From contig NZ_CP117835.1 in NCBI RefSeq assembly GCF_029094545.1, forward strand, positions 2,398,001 to 2,462,000: a DNA stretch of 64,000 nt, read 5' to 3'. Made by a program: the position numbers and the translations under genes. This DNA comes from Alkalihalophilus pseudofirmus. GTDB taxonomy: Bacteria; Bacillota; Bacilli; Bacillales; Bacillaceae_D. Position 1 is the stretch's first letter, and every line of letters starts with the position of its first letter. Of the stretch, positions 33,996 to 43,531 are shown piece after piece. The notes beneath the pieces were generated by a model. The model was given only the letters and a program-made list of their open reading frames with translations. It searched no databases and was not told the origin of the DNA.

Positions 33996-35143
33996 GATGA
34001 ATTCACTTTCGTTTTCTGGTTAAAAATCATCAATCCCGCTACTCCGATTAAAGCACTAACACCTAAACAGAAATATAGCGCTTTAAGGCCAAATCCATCA
34101 ATCATCCAGCCCCCAAAAAGCGAACCGAAGATGCCGGATAAACCAAAGAATGTTGTAATAAATAAGACATGCCCTGTTGCTTGAAGATGCTCAGGGATTA
34201 ATTTATTCACATATTGGAATGCGGCAATATAAAACATCCCAAATGAAATTCCATGAGTTAACTGCAGCGGCAGAACCATCCAAGGTGAAGTAATCATACC
34301 CATCAATACCCATCTAATGCTGTAAATGAAGCCAGCAATCACAATAAAGCTTAAGGGGTTAAACTTTCTAAACCATAAAGGACTCGTTGCAAAAACAAGC
34401 GCTTCAGCTGATACTCCGACAAACCAAGCCCAGCCGATCAAAGATTCTGCTCCTCCAAGATCAACAATATACAATCCTAGATAACTGTCATTTGCTCTAT
34501 GAGTAATTGAGATAAAAACGACACATAAAAGAAAGAACATCAGCTTTTTATTTAAACCAATTTTCAGTGCACTAATGATCGTTACTGGCTTATTTGTCCC
34601 TTTAACATCCTCGATTGTAAGCGCCATAACGAGTGCTAATACCGCCATTATAATCATTGGGATCATCACACGTTCTACCCCAATAGTTGTCAGCACATAG
34701 CCGGTTAATAACGAAGTAGTAGCAAACCCTAGCGACCCCCACATCCGAATCCGTCCAAAACTGACTCCTTTTAAAGTAGCCGTTTTTTGAGACAAACTAT
34801 CTCCCAATGCCGTCAACGGTGATAAAAAGAGAAAGAGTACAAACATCATTATTAGATAGCCATAAAATTGCCCCATCAGCATAAACCCTGCAGCGGCTAT
34901 TACGACGCCAATGGCACTTATAACAATCATTCTTTTAATCGTTTTATATTTATCACTCATAAACCCCCAAAAAGGTTGAGCAATAATCGTCGCAAAAGGA
35001 CCTATTGCCATTAATATTCCTACTTCATTGCCAGATAAGCCATCAGCCTGAAAATATAAGGGAATATAGCTCATCACAATCGTCATCGTAGAATAAGCAA
35101 AAAACAAATAGGCCATCAAGCGGTACACGGAACGATACTCCAT
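33983..35143 (-). CDS. MFS transporter (sugar/nucleoside-like, YwbF type)
   Basis: 386 residues and twelve membrane segments. The N-terminal segment with Tyr/Ser (FFAYSTMTIVMSYIPLYFQADGLS) and motif A-like GFMSDKYKTIKR belong to the MFS_1-like group with LacY-type transporters. Substrate unknown. RBS GGAGAGG before the ATG. Its stop codon lies in the 12-bp tandem repeat. It precedes the second selenoprotein gene on the same strand but a terminator separates them. Confidence 0.88.
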   Translation of the reverse strand: MEYRSVYRLMAYLFFAYSTMTIVMSYIPLYFQADGLSGNEVGILMAIGPFATIIAQPFWGFMSDKYKTIKRMIVISAIGVVIAAAGFMLMGQFYGYLIMMFVLFLFLSPLTALGDSLSQKTATLKGVSFGRIRMWGSLGFATTSLLTGYVLTTIGVERVMIPMIIMAVLALVMALTIEDVKGTNKPVTIISALKIGLNKKLMFFLLCVVFISITHRANDSYLGLYIVDLGGAESLIGWAWFVGVSAEALVFATSPLWFRKFNPLSFIVIAGFIYSIRWVLMGMITSPWMVLPLQLTHGISFGMFYIAAFQYVNKLIPEHLQATGHVLFITTFFGLSGIFGSLFGGWMIDGFGLKALYFCLGVSALIGVAGLMIFNQKTKVNSSATH

Positions 35144-35262
35144 TCAAACCTCTCCTTACCTGCTTTCCAATAAAACATCCACTACTAAGAATACTCCTAT
35201 TACACTTAAAAGACTAGGCATATATTAAATATCACTATATTCAGTATTTATCCAGTCTAAAA

Positions 35263-35287
35263 AGCAGCCTCTGAATGAGAGGCTGCT
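35263..35287 (-). terminator. terminator-like hairpin
   Basis: AGCAGCCTCT, five-base loop, AGAGGCTGCT with flanking A and T runs, downstream of the DUF2188 gene ending at 35328. A slightly longer distance than usual, but no other gene fits. Confidence 0.75.
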
Positions 35288-35327
35288 TATGATATATCAA
35301 TATTTTGCTTAACTTACACTGTAATCA

Positions 35328-35525
35328 CTATACTGTTATCACTTCTTCTAATTCATGATTCCCATCATATAAAGATATTTTACTAGGCTGGTCTTCCTTA
35401 GCTAATTCTTTCGCCTTTTCAATGGCTTCCATTTTATTGTTATAAGAATGGACGGGGGATACGTCTTCTACTTTAACCATCCATGCAGAACTATCTTTAT
35501 TCGGTACAACACTAAATTCTTTCAT
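35328..35525 (-). CDS. DUF2188-like small protein
   Basis: 65 residues, beginning MKEFSVVPNKDSSAWMVKVE. The central HSYNNKMEAIEKAKELAKE and final SLYDGNHELEEVI match the DUF2188 layout, in which a single small alpha/beta unit occurs. Start ATG 35525 has GGAGTTG upstream; an in-frame TTG three codons earlier is too close. Function unknown. Confidence 0.8.
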   Translation of the reverse strand: MKEFSVVPNKDSSAWMVKVEDVSPVHSYNNKMEAIEKAKELAKEDQPSKISLYDGNHELEEVITV

Positions 35526-35595
35526 CAGAAACAACTCCTTTAAAAGATTTCGCCAGTTGATTTACCTTCGTTTAATAAAATACTTGATCCTAACA

Positions 35596-36381
35596 TTAAG
35601 ATGCTAACACTTCACTGACAATTTCATGCCCTTTTATTTTTGTGAAGTTTTTAGGAATGACTGTCACCTCTCGGAAAGTGAGGTGCTTTTCAAACTCTCC
35701 GGCCGCTTCATTAGAACCTGACACGTATATCTCCTGCCATCCTGCGTCTTTTGCCTTTTTCTGAATATCTTGGGCCAGCTGTTTAAACCATCTCTGTTGA
35801 TTCGCTTCAAAGCGTTGGTCATATTGATCTTTATGTGTAGCACCAGAAGCTGTCCTGTCAGCTGATGCGATTCCTTCATATTCTTTCCAATCTTCATCTT
35901 CAATGTCCCAGCTGTAAGCAAATTCCCTATCTACTTCGCCTAAGCTCGTCTCAATGACAAACACATCTAATTTTTGAATTACTAATACGCCTACTTTTGG
36001 ATAGTCACGTTGAATCTTCTCTAGCTGTTCAATTGCTGGATTATTCTCCCATCTGAATTCGTTTTCAACCGGCACATTTAATTTTTTTATTTCCCATTCA
36101 CCATCAGCTGACCCTAAAAAAATAAGACTGCGCGACAGTGAAGTTTGCATGTCTGGAATTTCTTTTGAAGCTATTTTCTTCAATTTTTTAAATGATTGAA
36201 GCTCACTTTCATTACTTGCCTGAATATACTCCTCTATTTTATTTAGGCCATTTTTAAGGCGGATTTTCCATTCTCCTTTTTTCTGGTCGACACTGGATTG
36301 ATCGGTATTTAAATAAATTGTAAGACAACCTTCCGCGCATTGTTTATCCCTTAATTTCTGGAGTTCTTTTTCTAGTGGCAT
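35596..36381 (-). CDS. VLRF1-type archaeo-eukaryotic release factor-like protein
   Basis: 261 residues. The order N-terminal alpha/beta domain (LTIYLNTD), a central KVGVLVIQKLDVFVIETSLGEV segment, then DRTASGATHKDQYDQRFEANQQRWFKQLAQDI is the pattern of bacterial aeRF1/VLRF1 proteins, thought to act on stalled ribosomes. The GGQ-like loop is replaced here by SGATHKDQ. Start ATG 36381 gives nine bases to AGGAGG; the ATG two codons earlier is only three bases from it. Confidence 0.75.
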   Translation of the reverse strand: MPLEKELQKLRDKQCAEGCLTIYLNTDQSSVDQKKGEWKIRLKNGLNKIEEYIQASNESELQSFKKLKKIASKEIPDMQTSLSRSLIFLGSADGEWEIKKLNVPVENEFRWENNPAIEQLEKIQRDYPKVGVLVIQKLDVFVIETSLGEVDREFAYSWDIEDEDWKEYEGIASADRTASGATHKDQYDQRFEANQQRWFKQLAQDIQKKAKDAGWQEIYVSGSNEAAGEFEKHLTFREVTVIPKNFTKIKGHEIVSEVLAS

Positions 36382-36511
36382 GTACATAGTCCTCCTTTAA
36401 AATGGGAGAGTATATTCTCCAATGTTAGAAAACTATAACCTGTATACAGATAGAATAAACCTTCTTTTTCAAGAAAAACAAAAAAGAGGACAAATGCCCT
36501 CTTTTTACCTT

Positions 36512-37729
36512 TTACAGTAATTCATCTTGTTCAAATAAATACGTATACGGTATATCAACAAAAACAAATGCTTCTTCAGCAATTGGGTATGAATACGTTC
36601 GAATATGCTCTTCCCGTTCAATATCGGTGTATAAGTCAGATAGAATACCTCGTTTTTCAACATTCATTCTGACAATGTTCTCTAGAAAATACGGGCGCCA
36701 GCTCCAGTTTTTATATCTGCCCTCACTCCTCAGCGTCCATTGATCTGTTTCATCCTTTTCAATATTTGAAGATAATTGAAACCCTTCTTGATCACATATA
36801 TAGATCCTAAATGCATACTCTCTGCAATCTTCTGCAATCTTTGTTATTATCTCATCATATGTATCTTCTGCTTGAATACGTTTAATTGCTTGCTTAATTT
36901 TCACGCTCAGTTCATTTGTTAAACTAAGCTGCGCTTGCATTTTCTTTCTTTCAAAGGTAATAAAATGGTGGAATTCTTTTTGTATCCGTTCTTTGCAAGA
37001 ATCCTCTTCAATAAAATCAGCCTTTGGCATTTGCATATAGTAGCCCTGATAATATCTGCCGCCATTTCTCCAAGCATAATTTAGTTGGTTAAACGTTGAT
37101 ATGCCTTCAAATAACAGAGTTGCTCCTATTTTTCTTGAAAGCATTGTTAATGAATGGTGAACGTCTCGATAAAGATGAGGCAGTGAATTATTCTCAAGAA
37201 AACTCGTATCAACTTTCACAATATTAGGACTCACCATCGCAAGGCGCTCCAAATTCCCATTAGATTGCCCCACGTTATCTATGGCAATCCGGATACCCAG
37301 GCTTTGAAGATAGGTTAAAAGATGCTTCCCCTCTTCCACTTTATCAAGGATCTGCGACTCCTTAAACTCTATAGCAATTCGATCTGCTGGCAAGCCTTGA
37401 TTAATAAAAGGCATTATTCGATTTAATAAATTTTCCCCATCGTCCTTTAACACGATATCTATGTCATTATTTAAAAATAAAATGCTTGTCTGAGCTTCTT
37501 CCATATATTTAGTTAGCGCAAGCCTTTGTACATGGTCTTCAATCTCAAGCCTGTATTCATCAGGGATCGACTTATCTTGAAAGAACCAGCCAAGGCTTTC
37601 CGCTCCATTTTCACCTTCAAAACGCGTCAGCACCTCATATCCTACAACGAGCTGTTTATCAGCACTAACAATGGCTTGGAAATACGGTTTTATCTTCTCT
37701 TTATTCATCATGACATCTAATGGATCCAT
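36512..37729 (-). CDS. EAL-domain protein, YkuI-like
   Basis: 405 residues. An N-terminal EAL domain (about 10-255), motif form YEVLTRF, with RIAIEFKES, IRIAIDNVG, VKVDTSF and LLFEGI, then a C-terminal sensor-like domain (about 270-405), the YkuI arrangement. It binds or cleaves cyclic di-GMP; the E-V-L version and loss of one Asp in IDNVG (family DDFG) suggest weak or no activity. Start ATG 37729 follows GTAGAGGA; nine upstream codons lack a site. A GGDEF partner is not in the window. Confidence 0.9.
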   Translation of the reverse strand: MDPLDVMMNKEKIKPYFQAIVSADKQLVVGYEVLTRFEGENGAESLGWFFQDKSIPDEYRLEIEDHVQRLALTKYMEEAQTSILFLNNDIDIVLKDDGENLLNRIMPFINQGLPADRIAIEFKESQILDKVEEGKHLLTYLQSLGIRIAIDNVGQSNGNLERLAMVSPNIVKVDTSFLENNSLPHLYRDVHHSLTMLSRKIGATLLFEGISTFNQLNYAWRNGGRYYQGYYMQMPKADFIEEDSCKERIQKEFHHFITFERKKMQAQLSLTNELSVKIKQAIKRIQAEDTYDEIITKIAEDCREYAFRIYICDQEGFQLSSNIEKDETDQWTLRSEGRYKNWSWRPYFLENIVRMNVEKRGILSDLYTDIEREEHIRTYSYPIAEEAFVFVDIPYTYLFEQDELL

Positions 37730-37797
37730 TCCTCTACCCCCAATACCGCTCATCAACTATTATTATAGCATATAATGAGAACGGGGTTAGCTGCGCA

Positions 37798-38643
37798 TTA
37801 AGCCTTCTGATTTTTGCGTAAAAAAGAAAGCATTTTATCTGCAACTTCATCCGGTTTTTCTTCCGACAATAAGTGTCCTGTCTTTCTAAAACAATAAAAT
37901 TCTGCACAAGGGAGGTCTTCCGATAAGCGCTTGCCAATTCTCGAAGGAATAATCGTGTCTTCATCTCCCCACAGTATTAAACAAGGCTGCATAATGTGTT
38001 GAAGGTCCTTTTTATCAAGGTCTCCCTCACGCTGGCGCATTAAGCCAATTAACCCATCACAAAAAGATGGGTCTGTTAAGGGCAGACTGTATTCCTCAAT
38101 TGCTTCTTTGGTTATTGTCTTTTCGTTATGCACCACCTGAGTAAACATTTTCTGTACATTTCTCTTCCCTATCCACCATTTCATTGCATGCTTAGCAAAA
38201 GGAATATATGAAGCATAAATAAATCGTTTTTTCACTCTCTTTAAATAACCTGAGCTTGATAATAAAATGATGGAGGAAATTAAATTCGGCCTCGTTTTGG
38301 CTATATATAATGCAACTTGTCCTCCCATTGAATGGCCAATAATTGTAATGTTCTCCACTTTTAGCAATTCAAGCAGGGCAATCACTAAATCAGCGTAACC
38401 CTGAAATGAATAACAAAACGTTCGCTGCTTCCCGCTTCGTCCAAATCCTGGAAGGTCTACACAGATGATGTCATAGTGTTTTTGTAAAAAAGGGATTAAA
38501 TATCTGAAGCTATAGCTCGATGACACAAAACCATGAATGAAAACCAGCGTGCCTCGTTTAGTTTTTTTGGATTGATAGCGTTCATAATACACATCCGTCC
38601 CCATTAAATACACAATAGATTTCAAAGAATGTTCGTTTTTCAT
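37798..38643 (-). CDS. alpha/beta-fold hydrolase
   Basis: 281 residues. FIHGFVSSSYSFR near the N terminus (HG oxyanion motif), nucleophile elbow GHSMGG at about 108-113, Asp in LILWGDEDTIIP and His in RKTGHLLSEE give a complete triad. A cap insert with basic helices (KKRFIYASYIPFAKHAMKWW) sits between. Substrate unknown. Start ATG 38643 lies 7 bases after GAGG; eight codons of open frame upstream have no site. Confidence 0.9.
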   Translation of the reverse strand: MKNEHSLKSIVYLMGTDVYYERYQSKKTKRGTLVFIHGFVSSSYSFRYLIPFLQKHYDIICVDLPGFGRSGKQRTFCYSFQGYADLVIALLELLKVENITIIGHSMGGQVALYIAKTRPNLISSIILLSSSGYLKRVKKRFIYASYIPFAKHAMKWWIGKRNVQKMFTQVVHNEKTITKEAIEEYSLPLTDPSFCDGLIGLMRQREGDLDKKDLQHIMQPCLILWGDEDTIIPSRIGKRLSEDLPCAEFYCFRKTGHLLSEEKPDEVADKMLSFLRKNQKA

Positions 38644-38754
38644 GACTATACCTCTCATTTTTGTCATCTTTGTATTGTTTATCCAACCATTTAACCGTAA
38701 TATAGTAGGTAAAAAGACCCTTAGGTTTTAGGATGATTAAAGGGGGATCCGTTT

Positions 38755-40287
38755 TTGTTAACGTACCAAAAATTTGTTAAAAACTTAGCTTTATATTACC
38801 TTTTTGGGTCATTCATAGCAGTCATAGGTGTAGGAGTAGTATTAATCCCTACCACGTTAGCACTTGAACCAAGAGACCTCCTGCCTCTCGCAATAATTGT
38901 CTTTAGTTCCATTTTGTGCATGATGGGTGTGGAATGGTTCTTTTTTAAGCGTCATGCCAAACCAATTAAAAATGTCTGCATGGCTGAAGCGCCGTCTTAT
39001 GAAGAGTTAAAAACTGCTTATTATCAAGCTCATCAATTTCCTAAATTAACTGGATACCGGATACTCGGGCCTCATTTATTTGGTTTAAGTATACCGGCAG
39101 TTATCCTTACCATTTTCTTTATACGAATAGAGCTTGTGCATATACCTTATGCATACATATTATATGGAATAGTGTGCGCGGTATTAATTGCCGGTATGCA
39201 TGCGATGATAGAGTACTACCATACATCAACTGCGATCATTCCGATCCTTGAGCATATACAGAAAAAGTCGAACCATCTTTATCAAAAAAAGCTCACTTTA
39301 GAAGGAAAGAAAATCATTTCTTTAAAAACAAAATTCCAATTAAGTGCTTTATTATTCGGAGCTTTCCCTCTTCTATTATTTAGTTTAGCGACACAAATGA
39401 GACTCAGCCAAGGTGAAGCGCTGTTAATAGAAGTGTATTGGGTATGGTCTCTCCTTGTTTTGCTTGTCGGCTGCGGACTTTCCTTGTATGGTGCGAGGTT
39501 ATTATTTTCGATCGTTGCCGAACCACTAAATCATCTCCATGATAAGATGAAAAAAGTTCAAGAAGGCAACTTTGATGTACGTGCAGCAGAGTATTATTCC
39601 GATGAATTCTCACAAACCATTAATGGATTTAATCATATGGTGAAAGGACTAAAAACGCGTGAGGTCATTAATAATCAATTGTATGAAAGCTTTTTTGAGA
39701 CATTAGCAACTACACTTGATGCGCGTGATTCCTATACAGCAGGGCACTCAGTCCGTGTTGCTGAGTATGCGGTTGAAATTGGAAAAAAGGCGGGATTAAC
39801 AAAAGAACAGCTTCAGACCTTGAGAAAAACAGGACTGCTTCATGACATAGGGAAAATTGGGGTCCCTGATGATGTCCTGCTTAAAGACGGGAGATTAACA
39901 GAAGAAGAGTTTAAAGCAATTCAGCTTCATCCTGTTTTAGGTGAAGAAATTCTCCGAACGATTCAGCCAGCAGACTTAATGGAAAAACTAATACCTGGAG
40001 TTCGCTCTCATCATGAAAGGATAGATGGCGGTGGTTATCCTGACAGGTTAATGGGTGACCAAATCCCTCTATTTGGTAAAATCCTTGCCGTTGCTGATGC
40101 ATTTGATGCCATGACATCAGACCGTCCTTACCGGCTTGGAATGAGTCAAAAAAAGGCTTTGCAGATCCTTAAAGAAGGATCAGGAACGCAATGGGACCCG
40201 CAATTTGTGAAGTATTTTATAGAGTGGTGCAATGAGAATAATCAAGCCAATCATGAGCATAAAGAAAAACCTGCAGCGATGCTGTAG
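38755..40287 (+). CDS. membrane HD-GYP phosphodiesterase with HAMP-like domain
   Basis: 510 residues. About six N-terminal membrane segments (to about residue 250), a HAMP-type linker (EPLNHLHDKMKKVQEGNFDVRAAEYYSDEF), then an HD-GYP domain: AGHSVRVAEY, LLHDIGKIGVPDDVL, HHERIDGGGYPD. It would degrade cyclic di-GMP. Begins at TTG behind AAGGGGG. With the YkuI-like gene 1 kb away this makes a local pair of c-di-GMP-related genes on opposite strands. Terminator overlaps the stop. Confidence 0.92.
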   Translation: MLTYQKFVKNLALYYLFGSFIAVIGVGVVLIPTTLALEPRDLLPLAIIVFSSILCMMGVEWFFFKRHAKPIKNVCMAEAPSYEELKTAYYQAHQFPKLTGYRILGPHLFGLSIPAVILTIFFIRIELVHIPYAYILYGIVCAVLIAGMHAMIEYYHTSTAIIPILEHIQKKSNHLYQKKLTLEGKKIISLKTKFQLSALLFGAFPLLLFSLATQMRLSQGEALLIEVYWVWSLLVLLVGCGLSLYGARLLFSIVAEPLNHLHDKMKKVQEGNFDVRAAEYYSDEFSQTINGFNHMVKGLKTREVINNQLYESFFETLATTLDARDSYTAGHSVRVAEYAVEIGKKAGLTKEQLQTLRKTGLLHDIGKIGVPDDVLLKDGRLTEEEFKAIQLHPVLGEEILRTIQPADLMEKLIPGVRSHHERIDGGGYPDRLMGDQIPLFGKILAVADAFDAMTSDRPYRLGMSQKKALQILKEGSGTQWDPQFVKYFIEWCNENNQANHEHKEKPAAML

Positions 40288-40292
40288 GTTTT
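40266..40292 (+). terminator. terminator overlapping the HD-GYP stop codon
   Basis: AAAACCTGCAGC, three-base loop, GCTGTAGGTTTT (one G-U), then T. Confidence 0.85.
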
Positions 40293-40312
40293 TCAAATGC
40301 ACACTTTCCCGT

Positions 40313-41227
40313 TTATTCTTCACTTAAATCATATGGCGTTTCTTGGTACACATAGTAATTAAGCCAATTTGAAAATAATAAGTTAGAATGAGCACGCCAT
40401 TTGAGCTTAGGCTTAGCTTCAGAGTTGTTATCCGGAAAGTAATTCTCTGGCAAGGAGATATCTAATCCTCTTTCAAGATCACGGCGGTACTCTTCTTCAA
40501 GCGTACAAGTATCATATTCTGAATGACCTGTGACAAAGATTTGTTTGCCATTTTTAGCAGCAACTAAATAAACACCTGCATCCTCTGAGACACTTAATAC
40601 ATCAAGTTCAGGAACATCTTCTAGGTCTTCCAGTCTAATATCTGTATGTCTAGAATGCGGGGCTAAAAATTCATCATCAAACCCTCGCAGCAATTTAACA
40701 TTCGGCTGTTCAATGCTGTGAGTAAAAACACCAAATATTTTTTGATCTAGTTTATATTTTCTAACACCGTAATGATGATACAAGCCAGCTTGAGCTCCCC
40801 AGCATATATGAAGAGTGGACGTCACATTTTTGACACTCCAATCCATAATACGCTTTAATTCATCCCAATAGTCAACTTGTTCAAAATCAAGCTTTTCAAT
40901 GGGGGCGCCCGTTATAATCATTCCATCGAACTTTTTGGATTCAATTTCTTCAAATGTTTTATAAAACGACTGCAGGTGTTCATGTGGTGTATTTTTAGAG
41001 ACATGAGTATCAGGATATAGAAATGAAACATCGACTTGCAGCGGGGTATTACCAAGTAAGCGAAGCAATTGTGTTTCAGTTGTTTCTTTAATGGGCATCA
41101 AATTTAATATAATGATCTTAAGTGGTCTAATATCTTGTGAGTAGGCACGGCTTTCATCCATGACGAAAATATTTTCGCTATTTAATACTTCTTTTGCAGG
41201 TAAGTGATCTGGGATCTTAATAGGCAT
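40313..41227 (-). CDS. metAA: homoserine O-acetyltransferase (MetA fold)
   Basis: 304 residues. Acylates homoserine as the first committed step of methionine synthesis. Nucleophile Cys142 in [10 protein letters not shown]; the His/Glu relay is in VTGHSEYD. Residue 111 is Glu ([11 protein letters not shown]); in MetA proteins Glu here is tied to acetyl-CoA use and Gly to succinyl-CoA, so the acetyl form is predicted. No S-box riboswitch was seen in its leader. Monocistronic. Confidence 0.94.
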   Translation of the reverse strand: MPIKIPDHLPAKEVLNSENIFVMDESRAYSQDIRPLKIIILNLMPIKETTETQLLRLLGNTPLQVDVSFLYPDTHVSKNTPHEHLQSFYKTFEEIESKKFDGMIITGAPIEKLDFEQVDYWDELKRIMDWSVKNVTSTLHICWGAQAGLYHHYGVRKYKLDQKIFGVFTHSIEQPNVKLLRGFDDEFLAPHSRHTDIRLEDLEDVPELDVLSVSEDAGVYLVAAKNGKQIFVTGHSEYDTCTLEEEYRRDLERGLDISLPENYFPDNNSEAKPKLKWRAHSNLLFSNWLNYYVYQETPYDLSEE

Positions 41228-41360
41228 AACATTAGGGCTCCTTTACTAATAAATATATGTAAATATATCCGTCACTACATTAAACTGTTAAACTGAATTT
41301 AGTAGATTGTTTTAAATTATCATAAAATTCAACGTTAATCAATCGTTCGGAGGGTTGAAA

Positions 41361-42023
41361 ATGAAAATAAGAATCGAATGGTATTACCAGCTTCCTAAAG
41401 GTAAAATGACATACTTTATGAAATCAGAGTTTATGCTGCTTAAAGAGGTATTGCTCCTTTCTGATGATTTAGAGAAGAGTGGACGATTAAAATCCATTGA
41501 ATATTATGATGAAGATGACCGGAGCTGGACAAAAAAAGAGTTAATCAAGCTATCAAAAATCCACGAGACAGAACCACAAGATGTAAGGATCTATGTAGAC
41601 GGCGGCTTTGATAAAAAAAGCAAATTAGCAGGCTTGGGGATTGTCATTTATTTTACCCAACACAAAAAAAATTGGCGTATTAGAAGAAATGAACAAATTG
41701 AATATATAGCTGATAACAATGAAGCAGAGCTTGCAGCCATGCATTTAGCGCTTCAAATGTTAGAAGAGGAAGAAGTCAGGCATCAAACGATTACATTTTA
41801 TTCTGACTCGCAAGTTGCAGTGAATCAAGCATCGGGAGAATGGCCGAGTTATGAAGATCATTATAACCTTTGGCTAAATAAAATAGACGAACTGAAACAA
41901 AAACTTAAGCTTACATGTGAATTTATACAAATTGACCGCAAAGAAAACAAAGAAGCAGACCAGCTGGCCAACCAAGCATTAGCCGGAATCGAAATTTCAG
42001 GTAAAAAGGAAACTTCTTCATAA
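41361..42023 (+). CDS. RNase H-like (reverse-transcriptase-like domain) protein
   Basis: 220 residues. An N-terminal 65-residue leader domain, then an RNase H fold: VRIYVDGGF (first Asp), NNEAELAAMHLAL (Glu), TFYSDSQVAVNQ (Asp) and KEADQLANQA (last Asp). The four acidic positions of RNase HI are present. Members of this group (YpeP-like) are annotated as reverse-transcriptase-like proteins although no polymerase is present. Start ATG 41361 with GGAGGG upstream; a TTG two codons earlier is a less likely start. Confidence 0.9.
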   Translation: MKIRIEWYYQLPKGKMTYFMKSEFMLLKEVLLLSDDLEKSGRLKSIEYYDEDDRSWTKKELIKLSKIHETEPQDVRIYVDGGFDKKSKLAGLGIVIYFTQHKKNWRIRRNEQIEYIADNNEAELAAMHLALQMLEEEEVRHQTITFYSDSQVAVNQASGEWPSYEDHYNLWLNKIDELKQKLKLTCEFIQIDRKENKEADQLANQALAGIEISGKKETSS

Positions 42024-42025
42024 AA

Positions 42026-42049
42026 AGCGGCTCATTCTCATGAGCCGCT
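42026..42049. terminator. bidirectional terminator
   Basis: AGCGGCTCAT, TCTC loop, ATGAGCCGCT between the RNase H-like gene and the PHP gene, whose stop codon lies in it. Confidence 0.88.
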
Positions 42050-42904
42050 CTCTTCTATACGTTCTAATAATGCTTCTGCATAACGGTTTTCAAGCCTTGT
42101 CACACCAAGTGGCTCTGGGACCCTTCCATATTCCTCGTCATGGAAATCTGAGCCGCCAGTGAGTAAGAGCCGTCTTCCACTGCGCCCTTCAATTGAGCGT
42201 GCTAAGCTTGAATATCTCTCAACTGCTGATCGGTTGTGATCACGATGGAAAGCTTCTATTCCATCTAGCCCCCATTCTATTACCCAAGACTCGATTTCTT
42301 CATCTAATCCGTAATAATCGGGATGAGCAACAATCGCCACGCCCTCATACTTATGGATGAACTCAATTGCTTCTTTGACAGTCATTTCTTTTTGTTTTTC
42401 AACAAACCCTGGCTTGCCTTCTGCTAAAAATTCATCAAAAGCCTCACTTACTGAGTTTACATATCCTGCATCAATCATCGCTTTGGCCACATGAGGCCTG
42501 CCTATGCTTCCCCCATCTACATGCTTTAACACTTGCTGACGGTTTAGCTCAATACCAATTCTTGAAAGCTTAGCAATCATCTCATCTAAACGCTCACTGC
42601 GATACTGCTGCTGCGTAGCTAAAAAACTTTTCAAGTTATTGTTGGTATAATCAATGCCATAGCCAAGAATATGTACACTTTTGCCATGAATCTTTGTAGA
42701 AAGTTCAATTCCAGGAATAACCGCCAGTCCAAGTGCTTGTCCGGCTTCGATAGCGGCCTCTACCCCCTGAACAGTATCATGGTCAGTGAGTGCTACTATT
42801 TCAAGCCCCGCCTCCTTGCATTTATCCATCAAATCTTTTGGAGTGTAATTTCCGTCTGAAGCAGTGGAATGCATGTGAAGATCACTATTTTTGATGGTGC
42901 TCAT
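42038..42904 (-). CDS. PHP-domain phosphoesterase (YciV/TrpH-like)
   Basis: 288 residues. N-terminal PHP motif DLHMHSTASDG, LTDHDTVQG, ELSTKIHGKSVHILGYGID, VAIVAHPDYYG and GGSDFHDEEYG give the His/Asp/Glu set that binds up to three metal ions. This group acts on phosphate esters such as nucleoside 3',5'-bisphosphates or on RNA ends. Start ATG, GGAGAG upstream. The DUF4352 gene lies 28 bases upstream on the same strand. Confidence 0.92.
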   Translation of the reverse strand: MSTIKNSDLHMHSTASDGNYTPKDLMDKCKEAGLEIVALTDHDTVQGVEAAIEAGQALGLAVIPGIELSTKIHGKSVHILGYGIDYTNNNLKSFLATQQQYRSERLDEMIAKLSRIGIELNRQQVLKHVDGGSIGRPHVAKAMIDAGYVNSVSEAFDEFLAEGKPGFVEKQKEMTVKEAIEFIHKYEGVAIVAHPDYYGLDEEIESWVIEWGLDGIEAFHRDHNRSAVERYSSLARSIEGRSGRRLLLTGGSDFHDEEYGRVPEPLGVTRLENRYAEALLERIEESGS

Positions 42905-42932
42905 TTCCGGAACTCTCCTTTACTTATCTACC

Positions 42933-43418
42933 CTATTGGTCTAATGTGATCGGCCATGTTACTTGGCCCGTTCTAAGATGGTCTGTATAAATCATCTCAT
43001 ATTCTTCATGCACAGGTACTTCAAATGCAATTTCACCGCGATTTTTACGTTCAGGGTGAAGCTGCCCGCCCAAGATTCCTTTTGTTTCTACGCGTGAAGA
43101 GTGCGTATAGGCATAACCTTCTGGGTCAGCTAAACTCATTTTAAACAATGAAAATTCTTGAACTGTAGAACTTGCATTTTCAAGAGTAATGTCAATGATG
43201 ACATTGTGCATTCCTTCTTGTTCTGATTCTTCTGTGCGGACATTGTTAACCGTCATTTTTAACCCGTTAATCTCTTGGGTCTGCTCGCCTCTTTCCACTG
43301 TACCCATGCTCTCTTGGTCATCTAAACTAGAAGAAGCGGGCTGGCTGCTAAAAGCGTATCCCCCTACTAAAACAAGCAAAATTAATAAAGCTGATAATAA
43401 AACAACTTTTCCTTTCAT
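42933..43418 (-). CDS. secreted DUF4352-like protein
   Basis: 161 residues. Lys-started signal segment (KVVLLSALLILLVLVGGYAFSS) then a mature Ig-like beta domain of DUF4352 type (INGLKMTVNNVRTEES; NVIIDITLENASS; GEIAFEVP). It may be surface exposed as a signal-anchored protein because no clear cleavage site is seen. Start ATG 43418 has GGAGAGG nine bases upstream; ten upstream codons are open without a site. Followed by the PHP gene. Confidence 0.8.
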   Translation of the reverse strand: MKGKVVLLSALLILLVLVGGYAFSSQPASSSLDDQESMGTVERGEQTQEINGLKMTVNNVRTEESEQEGMHNVIIDITLENASSTVQEFSLFKMSLADPEGYAYTHSSRVETKGILGGQLHPERKNRGEIAFEVPVHEEYEMIYTDHLRTGQVTWPITLDQ

Positions 43419-43531
43419 CAAGCTTTTCCTCTCCTTGATCCTAATCATTTCAATCTGTTTGTTTCATTTCATATTATTTGTCTATTTAGACCATATGATG
43501 GAGTGAAAAGGTTCATGACTAACTTCCTTTT

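Noticed and set aside
41228-41340. S-box (SAM) riboswitch before metA
   Set aside because: No conserved S-box helices or terminator could be seen in the short leader.
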